A DNA stretch of 24,380 nucleotides from Oscillospiraceae bacterium (GCA_020025295.1 JAHHSJ010000027.1:1-24380), one strand, 5' to 3'; shown: positions 1 to 8,030, numbered from the stretch's first letter. Numbers and translations: made by a program. Notes: generated by a model from the letters alone, not told the origin.

Positions 1-149
1 GGTGGAATACTCATAACCGTCACCTGAAGATATGCCCCGGTCCAAAGCACCTTGCGATATGCGGTGTTCTGTATGGCAGCACAGTGAAGGTTCCCAATTC
101 CCGGCTCAACCCCCTCCGGGGACAAGGCGCTTCGGCTGGTTCGATTCAT
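1..149 (-). CDS. Cupin domain protein, N-terminal part (cut by window edge)
   Basis: Read on the minus strand, an ATG at 149-147 opens a frame with no stop for 49 codons to the window edge. It is preceded by a clear GGAGGT ribosome binding site at a proper distance. The protein begins MNRTSRSALS and contains YRKVLWTGAYLQVTVMSIP. The pattern LWTG-x-LQVT-x-MSIP matches the start of the small clostridial cupin proteins (mannose-6-phosphate isomerase-like, PF07883), single beta-barrel proteins whose metal-binding histidines come later. Those histidines lie outside the window, so activity cannot be judged. The gene follows the terminator of the pilus A operon and is probably a separate unit, although I see no convincing promoter in 150-225. 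The family call rests on recognition of the N-terminal pattern only. Confidence 0.75.
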   Translation of the reverse strand, partial: MNRTSRSALSPEGVEPGIGNLHCAAIQNTAYRKVLWTGAYLQVTVMSIP

Positions 150-225
150 ACACATTACCTCCGGTAAAACAGCTTCCGGCTTAGTTTATGCGCCGTTTTT
201 CCCCTTTGTGCCGCCTCATAGGTGC

Positions 226-260
226 AAAAAAGACCTCTGATATGGGTCAGAGGTCTTTTT
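226..260 (-). terminator. Rho-independent terminator of pilus operon A
   Basis: A near-perfect 14-bp inverted repeat (AAAAAGACCTCTGA and its complement) surrounds a six-base loop. It is T-rich on both strands and so could work in both directions. It starts 8 bases after the stop codon of the CPBP gene and separates that gene from the downstream cupin gene. Confidence 0.88.
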
Positions 261-267
261 CCACACC

Positions 268-1110
268 TTATGCCACTTTCTGCGGCGACAGGGTGCTGAT
301 ATTACAGTTCCGATTGCGGCTCCACTCTTTGCCCATACGGACCAGCAGAAGAACGGCAGGCACCAGCATGAGAACATCAAATACGCCCACGATCATGTAG
401 GAAAGGTCCGTGTCCAGCACGGGAGGCAATGTACTGAGGAAATTATTCAGAATATGCATGAACATGGTCACACGGAGATCCCGGGTTCTGGCATACACAA
501 GGCCGTAGGCCACGCCCATGATGGCGGTATAGACGCACTGGACCGGCTCGCCGTGCCAGATGCCGAAGGCAATGCCGGAAAGCACGATGGGAAACCAGCC
601 TGCCCGGACTTTTTCAAGAGAAAGGAACACCAAGCCGCGAAACAGCAGTTCTTCCACGATGGGCCCAACCACTACTACGGACAGGAACACCCAAACATAA
701 GGCTCGGTTTCCGCTGCGGTCCAAGTATCGCCGTGGCTCTGAAGGCTTTCGCCCAGAAACGGAATCTCCTTCAGCCCCAGTTCCAGCACAGCGAACCACG
801 CACCGGAAACGCCCCGCAGACCCAGCGCAATCACCGAAACGGAAAGCAGCATACGCCGATTAAGCGATGCTCTGGGCGGTTCCTCCGTCTGCTTCTTCCG
901 GTGGCAGAGGGCATAAAGCCACAGCGCATACAGCACCGTGAGGATGGTGGCCGCAATGGTATCCAGCATGAAGGTGTTGGCTGCAAACACCTCCGGGTCC
1001 ATGAGGTAGTAGCCGGCAGTCATGACCAGCTCGATGACGACCTGATATAGCAGAATGGCAAGCACCGCCATTCCAAGTCCAAATCCGATTCTCTTTGCTT
1101 TTTCTAACAT
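268..1110 (-). CDS. CPBP-family intramembrane metalloprotease (CAAX/Abi type)
   Basis: A 280-residue polytopic membrane protein with the three CPBP signatures in order: EELLFRG (Glu153, Glu154, Arg158), FGIWH (Phe182 to His186) and HILNN (His219, Asn223). In characterised members the glutamates and histidines form the active site inside the membrane. Hydrophobic segments occupy most of residues 10-270. The start at 1110 is preferred over an in-frame start at 1161 because GGAAGGAAGGG lies just upstream of it. The gene is the last of the pilus A operon, 63 bp after the small pilin with no terminator between, and is followed directly by a strong terminator. The substrate is unknown. Family members process prenylated proteins, protect against bacteriocins, or (S. 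aureus MroQ) act in Agr peptide signalling; the last is interesting given the AgrC-like kinase nearby, but this is inference. Confidence 0.9.
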   Translation of the reverse strand: MLEKAKRIGFGLGMAVLAILLYQVVIELVMTAGYYLMDPEVFAANTFMLDTIAATILTVLYALWLYALCHRKKQTEEPPRASLNRRMLLSVSVIALGLRGVSGAWFAVLELGLKEIPFLGESLQSHGDTWTAAETEPYVWVFLSVVVVGPIVEELLFRGLVFLSLEKVRAGWFPIVLSGIAFGIWHGEPVQCVYTAIMGVAYGLVYARTRDLRVTMFMHILNNFLSTLPPVLDTDLSYMIVGVFDVLMLVPAVLLLVRMGKEWSRNRNCNISTLSPQKVA

Positions 1111-1173
1111 AAGTCCCTTCCTTCCGATGTAGTTTTCGTGCCGTATCTTATATCCGCACAATGGGATTTCTAT

Positions 1174-1881
1174 TCAGGCTTTTCTACGCCGGGGCAGCAA
1201 GACCAGCCCCACTCCGGAGGCAACTGCTCCGCTCAGCCAGAGCAGCAACCGTGCGTCATCCCCGGTTTTGGGGGATTCTGTCGGCAGTTTGATGGGCTGC
1301 TCCGTTTCCGGCACTGTGGGCCGATTCGGAGTGGGCGACATCGGCTGTGCGATGGGCGTCCACAGAGCTTTCGGCTCCACACGCACATCATACATCCAAG
1401 TGCCGTCCATATCCAGTGGTAAACTGATTAAGAATGGGTCCGATTCCGCCTTTCCGGCGTCAGTTTGATAGGATTTGGTCTGAACCACCAGATAAACGCC
1501 CACATCCAAGCCTTCCAGCTTGACTACGCCGTCTTTGGTTTCCTCCGTTTTTCCGGAGACTCCATGCTCCAGAGCATAGGCATACAGTTCCTTCGCCTGA
1601 CGGTTTCGACCCGATGCCGTGGTGTCCGCCATGGACACACCGGAGGGCCGAAACGCATCGTTCAAGAGAACTGCGCCGTCCTGAATCACACCCAACGGAT
1701 AGACGGTGAACGGAATCCCAGTGGGGTGACTTTCGCTCCCCTGCTCCATTGTCACATGATAATCCACCGTGATGGAGCCTTTTCTCTCTGCCGCAGCAGC
1801 CGAATTGTCCCGTCCCATCAACATCAGCGACAACAGGAATACCGCTCCGAACAGCCATGCTTTATTCCTGCGGTGTTTCAT
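1174..1881 (-). CDS. Small cell-wall-anchored pilin, operon A (SPKTG sorting signal)
   Basis: A 235-residue secreted protein. It has a signal peptide at residues 1-31, a beta-rich domain starting at GSITVDYHV and including the SpaA/Cna-B-like strand motif GVYLVVQ, a Pro/Thr-rich stalk at about 170-202, and a C-terminal sorting signal: SPKTG at 203-207, a hydrophobic helix, then RRRKA. Ser replaces the usual Leu of LPxTG, and its paralogue at 12321 also has Ser. The ATG at 1881 has GGGAGGG just upstream and overlaps the sortase stop by 20 bases, so the two are probably translationally coupled. Its size and position after the sortase suggest a minor or basal pilin, perhaps joined to the wall by a housekeeping sortase. 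That role is inferred. Confidence 0.82.
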   Translation of the reverse strand: MKHRRNKAWLFGAVFLLSLMLMGRDNSAAAAERKGSITVDYHVTMEQGSESHPTGIPFTVYPLGVIQDGAVLLNDAFRPSGVSMADTTASGRNRQAKELYAYALEHGVSGKTEETKDGVVKLEGLDVGVYLVVQTKSYQTDAGKAESDPFLISLPLDMDGTWMYDVRVEPKALWTPIAQPMSPTPNRPTVPETEQPIKLPTESPKTGDDARLLLWLSGAVASGVGLVLLPRRRKA

Positions 1882-2743
1882 AATCTTCCCTCCCGTCCTT
1901 CGTTCTCTTTCGTTTCTTCTTTAAAAGATACACAATATAGCACGCAGAAAAAACAATCAAGAATATAACCGCGAGCACCAGCACTTGGGTCTGGAAGGCC
2001 CATCCGGTTCCCTGTGGTTCCATCTTCTGCGCCTCGTCTGTCTCTTCAAACGGAACCGCGTGGCCTCGCACCAGAAGACGATGCGTATTCACCGCATAGG
2101 GTGTACAGGTCACCAGAGTGACATAGTCCTCGCCGGGGACGATCGACAGCGCCTTCGTTTCTTCCGGCAGCACAGTTAAAATTTGATCGACCTCATAGGC
2201 CAGCGTTTTTCCAAGTGTTTTTACATAAAATACATCGCCCAGCTCCATTTTGTCCAAGTCTGTAAACAACAGCTTCGAGGGCAGGCCTCTATGCCCGGTC
2301 AAAACCGCATGGGTACTTTCCCCACCCACCGGGAACGAGGTCCCCTCAAAATGGCCCACTCCAATTTGAAGCACATTTTCTTCCGTTCCATGGTATATGG
2401 GCAATTCCAGCTTTATTTTCGGTATGGTAATGTAGCCCATCATACCAGAGCCGTTGACATTTAAGGTGTTTGCATACCGTTGGTCCACTTCTTGTTTTTG
2501 GGATGAAAACGGGTCCAACAGTTCCATATTTTCCAGCAATTCCCGATTATACGCCCGGGTTGTTTCCATTATCTCGTCCATAACTTCCTGCTTTTGATGA
2601 ACGATTCCTTCATCATACAGTGAAATGACACGAGAGCTATTCTTCTCATACAGATAATTGCTGATGGTGGGATATAGCAGCACGGAGAATGCAACCAGAA
2701 GAACCACGATTCGGATAATGTCATGCCACACTCTTTTACTCAT
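1862..2743 (-). CDS. srtC: Class C (pilus-polymerising) sortase, operon A
   Basis: A 293-residue membrane-anchored transpeptidase. It has an N-terminal hydrophobic segment (about 10-28) and a lid motif LLDPF at 75-79 that is typical of class C enzymes. The catalytic triad is visible: His151 in TGHRG, Cys213 in TLVTCTPY and Arg222 in NTHRLLVRG. A C-terminal membrane segment (about 253-274) is followed by KKKRKR. Class C sortases cleave LPxTG-like signals of pilin subunits and join them to a lysine of the next subunit on the outer face of the membrane. The gene follows the backbone pilin after an 81-bp gap holding a strong hairpin, has the ribosome site AGGGAG before the ATG, and overlaps the next gene. 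It is closely similar to the sortase at 13030. The most likely substrate is the adjacent LPGTG pilin. Confidence 0.95.
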   Translation of the reverse strand: MSKRVWHDIIRIVVLLVAFSVLLYPTISNYLYEKNSSRVISLYDEGIVHQKQEVMDEIMETTRAYNRELLENMELLDPFSSQKQEVDQRYANTLNVNGSGMMGYITIPKIKLELPIYHGTEENVLQIGVGHFEGTSFPVGGESTHAVLTGHRGLPSKLLFTDLDKMELGDVFYVKTLGKTLAYEVDQILTVLPEETKALSIVPGEDYVTLVTCTPYAVNTHRLLVRGHAVPFEETDEAQKMEPQGTGWAFQTQVLVLAVIFLIVFSACYIVYLLKKKRKRTKDGREDYETPQE

Positions 2744-2767
2744 TTCATTCTCCCTGATGTGATATCC

Positions 2768-2796
2768 TGGGATGGCTGCTCAAAGCAGCCATCCCA
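2768..2796 (-). other. Strong hairpin between pilin and sortase genes, operon A
   Basis: A 13-bp perfect inverted repeat (TGGGATGGCTGCT and its complement) with a three-base loop lies 28 bases after the backbone pilin stop and before the sortase ribosome site. There is no T-run on the minus strand after it, so it is not a classical terminator. The same hairpin is conserved at 13924-13952 in operon B. It may be an mRNA 3' stabiliser or processing point that keeps pilin expression above sortase expression. Confidence 0.7.
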
Positions 2797-2824
2797 ACTA
2801 TGTCGTATTTTACTTACTCCAATC

Positions 2825-4312
2825 TTACTTGGAGCCCTTTTTTCTGCTGTGCACAAAGCTCACGCTCACGCCCACAATCAGAGCAACTGCGACAACCGTG
2901 AAGATCATGGTGCCCATGCCGCCGGTACCGGGCAGGATGGTGCCAGTGCTGTTTTCAATGTCGACGATCTTATCGTCTACCAAAGTGCCGTCCATCTTGA
3001 TGGTCCAGTCACCGCCGTCGGGATTCACACCCTTGGCAATGGTGACCTTGATGGGAGCAGAAAGCTTATTGTAGCCCTCGGGAGCCGCAGTTTCCACCAG
3101 CCAGTAATCGCCGGCGGCAAGGCCGTTCAGGTGCAGGTTGACGCCCGTGGTAATCTCAGTTCCCACAGAGACCATGTCCATGTTGGAGGAAGTCGGATCC
3201 ACCTTGTAGTTGCCGGCAGTACCGGTGACCTTGATGGCGTTGGTATCTTTCAGCGCATCCTGCTCGCTTCTGTAAATACGGAAGGTTGCGTCTTCCAGCA
3301 TGGTCTTTGTCCCCTTGATGATCTTGTTGATGTTCAGAGGATAGGTAGGAGTCAGAACTTCCTTGGGAACCGTGGTGGTTGTCTCACCTGGCTGGTTACC
3401 GTACTCCAGAGTAACGCTGTTCTTATTCTGAATCACTGCATCACTGTTGACCTTGGCATAGTAGGTGACGGTGAAGGTCTTGCCCACATGAGCCTGATTG
3501 TCTCTCACCCACTGGGAGAGGTCCAGAACCATGGCTCTGCCGGTTACAGTGGCTTGCTGAGTTCCGGCAGTTTCGCCTGCAATCTGCACGGAAACGCTCA
3601 GGTTAGAGCCGCTCAAAGCAGTGCCGTTGACATCAGCAACAAAGTCCAGACCAGCGGACAGGGTATCGTTGATTTTGTAGACATACGCTGCATAGCCGGT
3701 GGTGTCAGGAATGGTGCCGGTGATGGTATAAGTAACTACATTGCCGATTTCGACGGTCTCCTTGTTGGCTTTCTTATCAATGCTGGGAGCCGTGCCCTTC
3801 AGGTTTACGCTGTTGGTCGGCTCGGTCACATTAACCAGAGAGGACTGGATGTTCTGAGTGCCGGTCTGATACACCAGATAGTATCCGTAAGCCAAGCTAT
3901 TGAAGGTGTAGTTTTCCTTATTGGCCGCCGTCAGCTTGCCGGAATCAGCCGTTGCCGCAACCTTCTGCTTCAGAGCTTCAGCGGTGAACTTATTGGCAAA
4001 CTGCTGCACGCCATCGCTGTTATTGGCGCCCAAATTCTGCACAGCCCGATAGATGTCGCCGCTTTTGGCTTCCTCTCCCAGACCCAAAACCTGCTTCAGA
4101 ATAGCTGCGTAGGCCGAATTGACCTCATAGTTTCCATCAACCTCTTCAAAGAGCTTGTAGACGGAAATCGTCTGGTCTACCAGAGAGTTACTGGAATTGA
4201 CCTTGACGGTCAGGCTGCCCTGATTTGCACCAGCTGCAAATGCGGTCAATGACAGTGCCGCAGTCATAACGACTGCCAGTGCAACACACAAAAGTTTCTT
4301 CATTGCTTTCAT
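2825..4312 (-). CDS. LPGTG major (backbone) pilin, operon A, isopeptide D2 type
   Basis: A 495-residue protein of the SpaH/EbpB fimbrial family. It has a signal peptide at 1-27 (MKAMKKLLC to TAFA), an N-terminal domain to about 175, a fimbrial isopeptide D2-like domain at about 178-305 (VVTYTITGTIPDTTGYAAYV), a candidate linking lysine in YPLNINKIIKG (Lys330 or Lys333), and a Cna-B-like domain at about 326-452. An E-box lies in YWLVETAAPEGY (Glu407), and the sorting signal LPGTG (460-464) is followed by a membrane helix and RKKGSK. In this family the sortase links LPxT-Thr to the pilin lysine of the next subunit, and Lys-Asn bonds stiffen the domains. The ATG at 4312 overlaps the VWA stop (ATGA) and has AAGGAG 7 bases upstream, so I prefer it to the ATG at 4303. 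Residues about 357-433 are encoded by DNA identical to the operon B pilin. Confidence 0.93.
   Translation of the reverse strand: MKAMKKLLCVALAVVMTAALSLTAFAAGANQGSLTVKVNSSNSLVDQTISVYKLFEEVDGNYEVNSAYAAILKQVLGLGEEAKSGDIYRAVQNLGANNSDGVQQFANKFTAEALKQKVAATADSGKLTAANKENYTFNSLAYGYYLVYQTGTQNIQSSLVNVTEPTNSVNLKGTAPSIDKKANKETVEIGNVVTYTITGTIPDTTGYAAYVYKINDTLSAGLDFVADVNGTALSGSNLSVSVQIAGETAGTQQATVTGRAMVLDLSQWVRDNQAHVGKTFTVTYYAKVNSDAVIQNKNSVTLEYGNQPGETTTTVPKEVLTPTYPLNINKIIKGTKTMLEDATFRIYRSEQDALKDTNAIKVTGTAGNYKVDPTSSNMDMVSVGTEITTGVNLHLNGLAAGDYWLVETAAPEGYNKLSAPIKVTIAKGVNPDGGDWTIKMDGTLVDDKIVDIENSTGTILPGTGGMGTMIFTVVAVALIVGVSVSFVHSRKKGSK
3014..3246. repeat. 233-bp block identical to 14177-14409
   Basis: Base-by-base reading shows no difference from 14177-14409 over 233 bp. 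The first mismatches lie just outside, at 3013 and 3247. The block encodes the E-box part of the backbone pilin. Flanking pilin sequence has many synonymous and replacement differences, so this looks like a gene-conversion tract and not a simple young duplication. Confidence 0.9.
3616..3730. repeat. 115-bp block identical to 14782-14896
   Basis: This is a second uninterrupted identity between the two backbone pilin genes. It covers the IPDTTGYAAYVYKINDTL part of the D2 domain and is bounded by mismatches at 3615 and 3731. Confidence 0.88.
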
Positions 4313-6936
4313 TTTGTCTCTCCTTTTTTGTTCTTAAAATTTATCTGTTTTTTGTCTGCATACTCCATACATACAAAAAGAACAATCAGCATGGCTCCAA
4401 CAGCGTAAACCGGTACAACTCCCGCACCGCCTGTGTCGGGAAGTCTGCTTCCGGGACGGTCTGAAACTTGGATCACAGGTTTCGGATATTCCATTGTGGA
4501 GGTTTTTTCTTCATTCAGTGTATAACTCAACTGAGCGCTGATATTGGAATCAAATCCGGGCCGGCCGGATGAGGTTTCGCCTGTGTTTGGCTCTCCCACA
4601 TTGGGGTATGCCTGCGTTTCCGCGTGTTCTTGGTATGCAATTGGGGTTGGCTGAATGGTTGCCGTCATTCGGTAGTTCCACCCATCTTCCAGAATATAGG
4701 TTCCCGGAAAAGTCAGTACCAACCGCCTCAGCTGAGGATCATAGTTCAACTGCAAGTCAGTCTCTCCATTCAGTTGGGTTGGGGGCAAACGCAGGGTAGT
4801 TCCGGTGTCGAGTGCACCTTCTGAGACACCTACCGGCTGTCCCTGCCCATTGGTCACCGAAAGCCGCAGCATTGTGTCCGGCACAATCTCTGCATATTGG
4901 CTCAGATCGTCAACGACCTGAATATGATTGTACTTGATCTGAATGATTGAATGGACAATCCCATCAAAGGCTTTTTCAATTTCCTGCGTATTGTTGCAAT
5001 GTGCGTACCCCGTCTCGATATTGTTACCATTCAATACGGAGGACAACTCTTCCAAGCTGCCTTTTTCTATAACATCCGAACCAACTCCAACACAGTAGAA
5101 CATATCAATCCCAGTCAACAGACTCAACATTACCTTTGCTCTTGTAATTGATTCCCGTCTGTCATACGAGGTGTCATTCACTGTGGTACCGTACTCTCCG
5201 TAGTACATATTTGCTTCGCCGTCAGACAAAAATACAACTATTCGTTCTGCATCTTTCCGCATCTGCTTCACGAGCGGTCCGTCTACTAATTCCATGCACG
5301 CCGCTTCATAATTGGTGCCACCGCCCAGCCAGTCACCCTTCTTACGAAGCGTTTTCATAATCTCGTTCGGGTCAGCCGTCCAGCCTTGTGCCACCTCGGC
5401 ATCATTTGCACTGCCTTCCGAGCCGGAAAAGAACACCATTGAATAATTGATATCTGCGGTAGAATTGCTCTCAAGCAAATTTGTCATGTAATCCACAGAT
5501 GTCAAAATACTGTTCCAACGCTCCATATTGTCCCGGACGGTTCCATCCATGGAGTACATCATACTTCCCGTTGTATCCACTACATAGAGGATATCTGCTT
5601 TATTTTTGCCCTCCTGTGTATAGGCTCCATCCACAGTTAAATTCAGATTGTACTGATCCTTTTGGTTCCGCTTCTCCACATATTTCTGAATCCCAAGGGT
5701 ATTCTGCGGCGCAGGCGGTTCAGGTTGTATCGGTGTTTCTTGCCCCTGCTCCGGCTTTTTTTCATCCTCTGTTCGAGCAAATCCAAGCCCCGGTGATGTA
5801 TAGTACCCTGTTACAATCTTTCGCTCAAAAATGGTTAAGCAGCACTGATCTCCACCCTGTTCAGGGGGTAATACTGTTTCAATCTCGCCCCCGCTCGGGT
5901 TCTTCACCAAAAACTCATGTGGCTTGCTGCTGACTGTCAAAGGCATATACCAGCCTGTTGTAGCAAGATATTCACCTGCACGGTTATAAAAGGCTTTTTT
6001 CTCTGCATCGTAGGTCCATTTCACCGCATCCGAATCGGACACGATCTCATTCCCCTCAAGCCTTACCGCAACGGTTTCTCCCGTCTCACTCACCGCATAG
6101 TACTGACCTTCGTACCATCCGTAGATTATGTAAGTATATCGGTCTTCCAGCGTACTATTGACGGCTCCTTTGGTTCCTGTGCTTGCAGTCAGGCTCGACA
6201 CACCGTCCACTTCCGAATCATCCGCAAGGGCTTCCTCATAAGCATCGTTTAGGCTGCCATAGCCAACGATTCGTTCATCTGCCAGATCGTAGGTTTCTTT
6301 TTTCGCATACGCTTCTTCATTTCCAAGAAAAACGGAAATGCTGCTGCCGTCTGTGGCATCCAGAATGGCCACATGGTCTGCCACTCCGTTTCTATCAAAA
6401 TCCAGGGCAACCAAATCCCCCATTTTCGGCACATACTCGCCCCGATTTCGGAATAAATTCCGTGTCTGAAGCTCATTCGTACAGGTTTCCGGTTTGATTT
6501 CATTTGGTACATACTCCCTTGGAACCTGCGCCGCTTGCAGGCAGCGATTCACAAATTGAGCATTCCAGTTCTCCGGGTTGGACGATGCCCAACGGGTCTG
6601 AATCGTCATCGGTTGTTCATTGGTGCCTGAATCGTCGTTTTTCACAATCTCCCAGTGGGAATACTGCTTTTGAGCACACGCAGCAACATCGGCCGGCCAT
6701 TTCCCTGACGCTTCCCGGTAGTCCTGCCAAAGCTCAAGTGGATCGAGTGCAGCACTCTGCTCCGCGTTTACTGCTGTTTGACTTGCTGTCTCACTGTCCA
6801 TTGCAAAAGCGGGGCAAATCAAATTCAACGCCATAAAACAAAGCAGCAGTGCGGCCTGACAGCGAATATATCCATTCTTTTCCCCGGATGTCTTTCTCCG
6901 AGGCCGCTTTCTATGTCTGTGTTCATCCGTTCTCAA
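4309..6936 (-). CDS. VWA-domain pilus tip adhesin with degenerate CHAP-like domain (LPDTG anchored)
   Basis: An 875-residue surface protein. A long Arg/Lys-rich signal peptide ends near residue 45. Residues about 75-230 resemble a CHAP amidase (NWNAQFVNRCLQAAQVP, then GDLVALDFDRNGVADHVAIL); His188 is kept but the usual catalytic Cys is Asn125. A VWA domain spans about 446-665 with MIDAS residues in DTTGSM (Asp454, Thr456, Ser458), GGGTN (Thr541) and LSDGEA (Asp572). A further beta-rich region precedes LPDTG at 832-836, a hydrophobic helix and a Lys-rich tail. VWA proteins of this type sit at the tips of sortase-built pili and bind host or matrix ligands through a metal ion. The start is taken as TTG at 6936 because GAGGAGG lies 7 bases upstream; a TTG at 6960 lacks this. 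It is the first gene of operon A. Confidence 0.88.
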   Translation of the reverse strand: MRTDEHRHRKRPRRKTSGEKNGYIRCQAALLLCFMALNLICPAFAMDSETASQTAVNAEQSAALDPLELWQDYREASGKWPADVAACAQKQYSHWEIVKNDDSGTNEQPMTIQTRWASSNPENWNAQFVNRCLQAAQVPREYVPNEIKPETCTNELQTRNLFRNRGEYVPKMGDLVALDFDRNGVADHVAILDATDGSSISVFLGNEEAYAKKETYDLADERIVGYGSLNDAYEEALADDSEVDGVSSLTASTGTKGAVNSTLEDRYTYIIYGWYEGQYYAVSETGETVAVRLEGNEIVSDSDAVKWTYDAEKKAFYNRAGEYLATTGWYMPLTVSSKPHEFLVKNPSGGEIETVLPPEQGGDQCCLTIFERKIVTGYYTSPGLGFARTEDEKKPEQGQETPIQPEPPAPQNTLGIQKYVEKRNQKDQYNLNLTVDGAYTQEGKNKADILYVVDTTGSMMYSMDGTVRDNMERWNSILTSVDYMTNLLESNSTADINYSMVFFSGSEGSANDAEVAQGWTADPNEIMKTLRKKGDWLGGGTNYEAACMELVDGPLVKQMRKDAERIVVFLSDGEANMYYGEYGTTVNDTSYDRRESITRAKVMLSLLTGIDMFYCVGVGSDVIEKGSLEELSSVLNGNNIETGYAHCNNTQEIEKAFDGIVHSIIQIKYNHIQVVDDLSQYAEIVPDTMLRLSVTNGQGQPVGVSEGALDTGTTLRLPPTQLNGETDLQLNYDPQLRRLVLTFPGTYILEDGWNYRMTATIQPTPIAYQEHAETQAYPNVGEPNTGETSSGRPGFDSNISAQLSYTLNEEKTSTMEYPKPVIQVSDRPGSRLPDTGGAGVVPVYAVGAMLIVLFVCMEYADKKQINFKNKKGETK

Positions 6937-6968
6937 CCGAATCCCTCCTCGCCTTACCAACCAAAGCT

Positions 6969-6999
6969 ATTTTGAAGCGATCACTTCGTATATCGTCAA
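6969..6999 (-). promoter_or_regulatory. Possible promoter of pilus operon A
   Basis: On the minus strand TTGACG (6999-6994) is followed after 19 bases by CAAAAT (6974-6969), which would give a leader of about 26 bases before the TTG start. The spacing is long and the -10 is imperfect, as expected for an activated promoter. An imperfect palindrome GAAGCGATCACTTC lies in the spacer. No better promoter was found between here and the start codon. Confidence 0.35.
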
Positions 7000-7082
7000 C
7001 CATATTCTGATTCTTTGAGCGAAAATTCCACTGTTAACATACACTGTACAAGTTTTATCGCTTTAATCAATCGATTTATCGT

Positions 7083-7133
7083 AAGCGGTCTTTTTCTGTC
7101 GCAAGCGGTCTTTTTCCCCTCTTCTCCGGTCTT
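7083..7133. promoter_or_regulatory. Three direct repeats CGGTCTT, candidate LytTR-regulator operator
   Basis: CGGTCTT occurs at 7086, 7106 and 7127, so the copies are 20 and 21 bp apart, about two helical turns. The first two copies extend to AAGCGGTCTTTTTC. LytTR regulators bind pairs of about 9-bp direct repeats with this kind of spacing. The site lies between the pilus A operon and the LytTR regulator gene. The sequence is not the S. aureus AgrA consensus, so the assignment is inferred from layout. Confidence 0.5.
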
Positions 7134-7158
7134 CCCATGGGGTAGTTTCGAGTGTACC

Positions 7159-7187
7159 TTGAACGGTAGTACCATTTGTGTTAGAAT
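7159..7187 (+). promoter_or_regulatory. Sigma-A promoter of the two-component operon
   Basis: TTGAAC (7159-7164), a 17-bp spacer and TAGAAT (7182-7187) give a strong promoter. Transcription would start near 7194, about 55 bases before the response regulator start. The direct repeats lie about 60-110 bases upstream of that point. Confidence 0.75.
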
Positions 7188-7193
7188 GAGAAA

Positions 7194-7211
7194 AGAGGCT
7201 TTTGAGCCTCT
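7194..7211 (+). other. Hairpin at the predicted 5' end of the two-component mRNA
   Basis: AGAGGCT and AGCCTCT form a 7-bp stem with a four-base loop, beginning at the predicted first transcribed base and followed 7 bases later by a run of six T. It may be a 5' stabilising hairpin or a weak attenuator. Confidence 0.5.
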
Positions 7212-7248
7212 GAATGAGTTTTTTAAACAGATTGCGTGGTGATTGGTT

Positions 7249-7974
7249 ATGAAAATCGCATTGGTCGATGATAGTCCACAGGATCGTGAGCATATGCACC
7301 AGTGCATCACTGAAGGGTTTCAAGATGCCGGCATTTTCATTACCGAGCTATGCGAATTTGAAAACGGCGATGATTTTATTCGGGACTTTACTCCGGGACG
7401 CTTTGATTTAATTGTGCTGGATATTTTTATGGGCACTTCTTCCGGAGTCGATACAGCAGAGAAAATCCGGGCCATTGACACTCAGACAAAAATCATCTTC
7501 TGCACCTCCAGCAACGAGTTTGCCAGTGAGGCGTTTGGTGTCAATGCCTGCTTTTATGTCCTGAAGCCCATTGATGCCGAGAAAATGAAACACATGATCT
7601 CCCGATTAAACTTATCCGAGTTTTTGAAAAACAGATATATTCTCCTGCCTGACGGTCAGAAAATTCTGGCAAGGAGCATCATGTATACGGAATGCATGGA
7701 TCATGTGCTTTTTCTACATATCAGCAACGGCACAACGGTTAAAACCCGGCTTCAGCAATACCGTTTAGAATCCATGCTTTCGTCTTTTTCCCAGTTCCAT
7801 TCCTGTTCCAAAGGATTGCTTGTAAACTTCGAATATGTAACCAAGAAAACAAACAGTGATTTCCTTATGAAAGATGGAGCAATTCTGCCCATCAGCCGCA
7901 GAAAAGCAAAAGAAACCACCGCTGCCTTTGAAAATTACCTATTTGAGCAACTAGATACATTTGCAAAGGGATAA
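7249..7974 (+). CDS. LytTR-family response regulator (AgrA/ComE type)
   Basis: A 241-residue DNA-binding response regulator. The receiver domain covers about 1-120, with the acidic pocket Asp7-Asp8, the phosphate-accepting Asp58 in LIVLDIF, Thr86 in FCTSS and Lys106 in VLKPI. A LytTR DNA-binding domain covers about 128-236 and contains the typical FHSCSKGLLVNFEYV segment. This class binds direct repeats and usually activates genes for virulence, competence or bacteriocins in response to a peptide. I take the ATG at 7249 and not the in-frame TTG at 7243; a weak GGTG lies upstream. The kinase gene follows after 56 bases. The gene is divergent from pilus operon A, with candidate binding repeats between them, so that operon and its own promoter are the likely targets (inference). 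Confidence 0.92.
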   Translation: MKIALVDDSPQDREHMHQCITEGFQDAGIFITELCEFENGDDFIRDFTPGRFDLIVLDIFMGTSSGVDTAEKIRAIDTQTKIIFCTSSNEFASEAFGVNACFYVLKPIDAEKMKHMISRLNLSEFLKNRYILLPDGQKILARSIMYTECMDHVLFLHISNGTTVKTRLQQYRLESMLSSFSQFHSCSKGLLVNFEYVTKKTNSDFLMKDGAILPISRRKAKETTAAFENYLFEQLDTFAKG

Positions 7975-8030
7975 GAAGCTCGAAATGTAAGATTTTCTTG
8001 GTCTTTCTTGCTTATTGGAGGACAGTCAAC

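Noticed and set aside
1..225. Possible structured RNA on the plus strand ending at the 226-260 terminator
   Set aside because: Several short pairings such as CCCCGG/CCGGGG can be drawn, but the minus strand explains the region better as a cupin gene start with a good ribosome site.
454..1050. 198-codon plus-strand frame
   Set aside because: It lies fully within the CPBP protease gene on the other strand and gives a His/Gln-rich product of no family character.
1111..1173. Possible terminator or promoter between the small pilin and the CPBP gene
   Set aside because: No inverted repeat with T-run and no convincing promoter hexamers were found, so co-transcription is the simpler reading.
2723..4252. 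509-codon open frame on the plus strand
   Set aside because: It is a mirror image of the operon A backbone pilin, and shares peptides with the frame at 13814 only because the two pilin genes share DNA.
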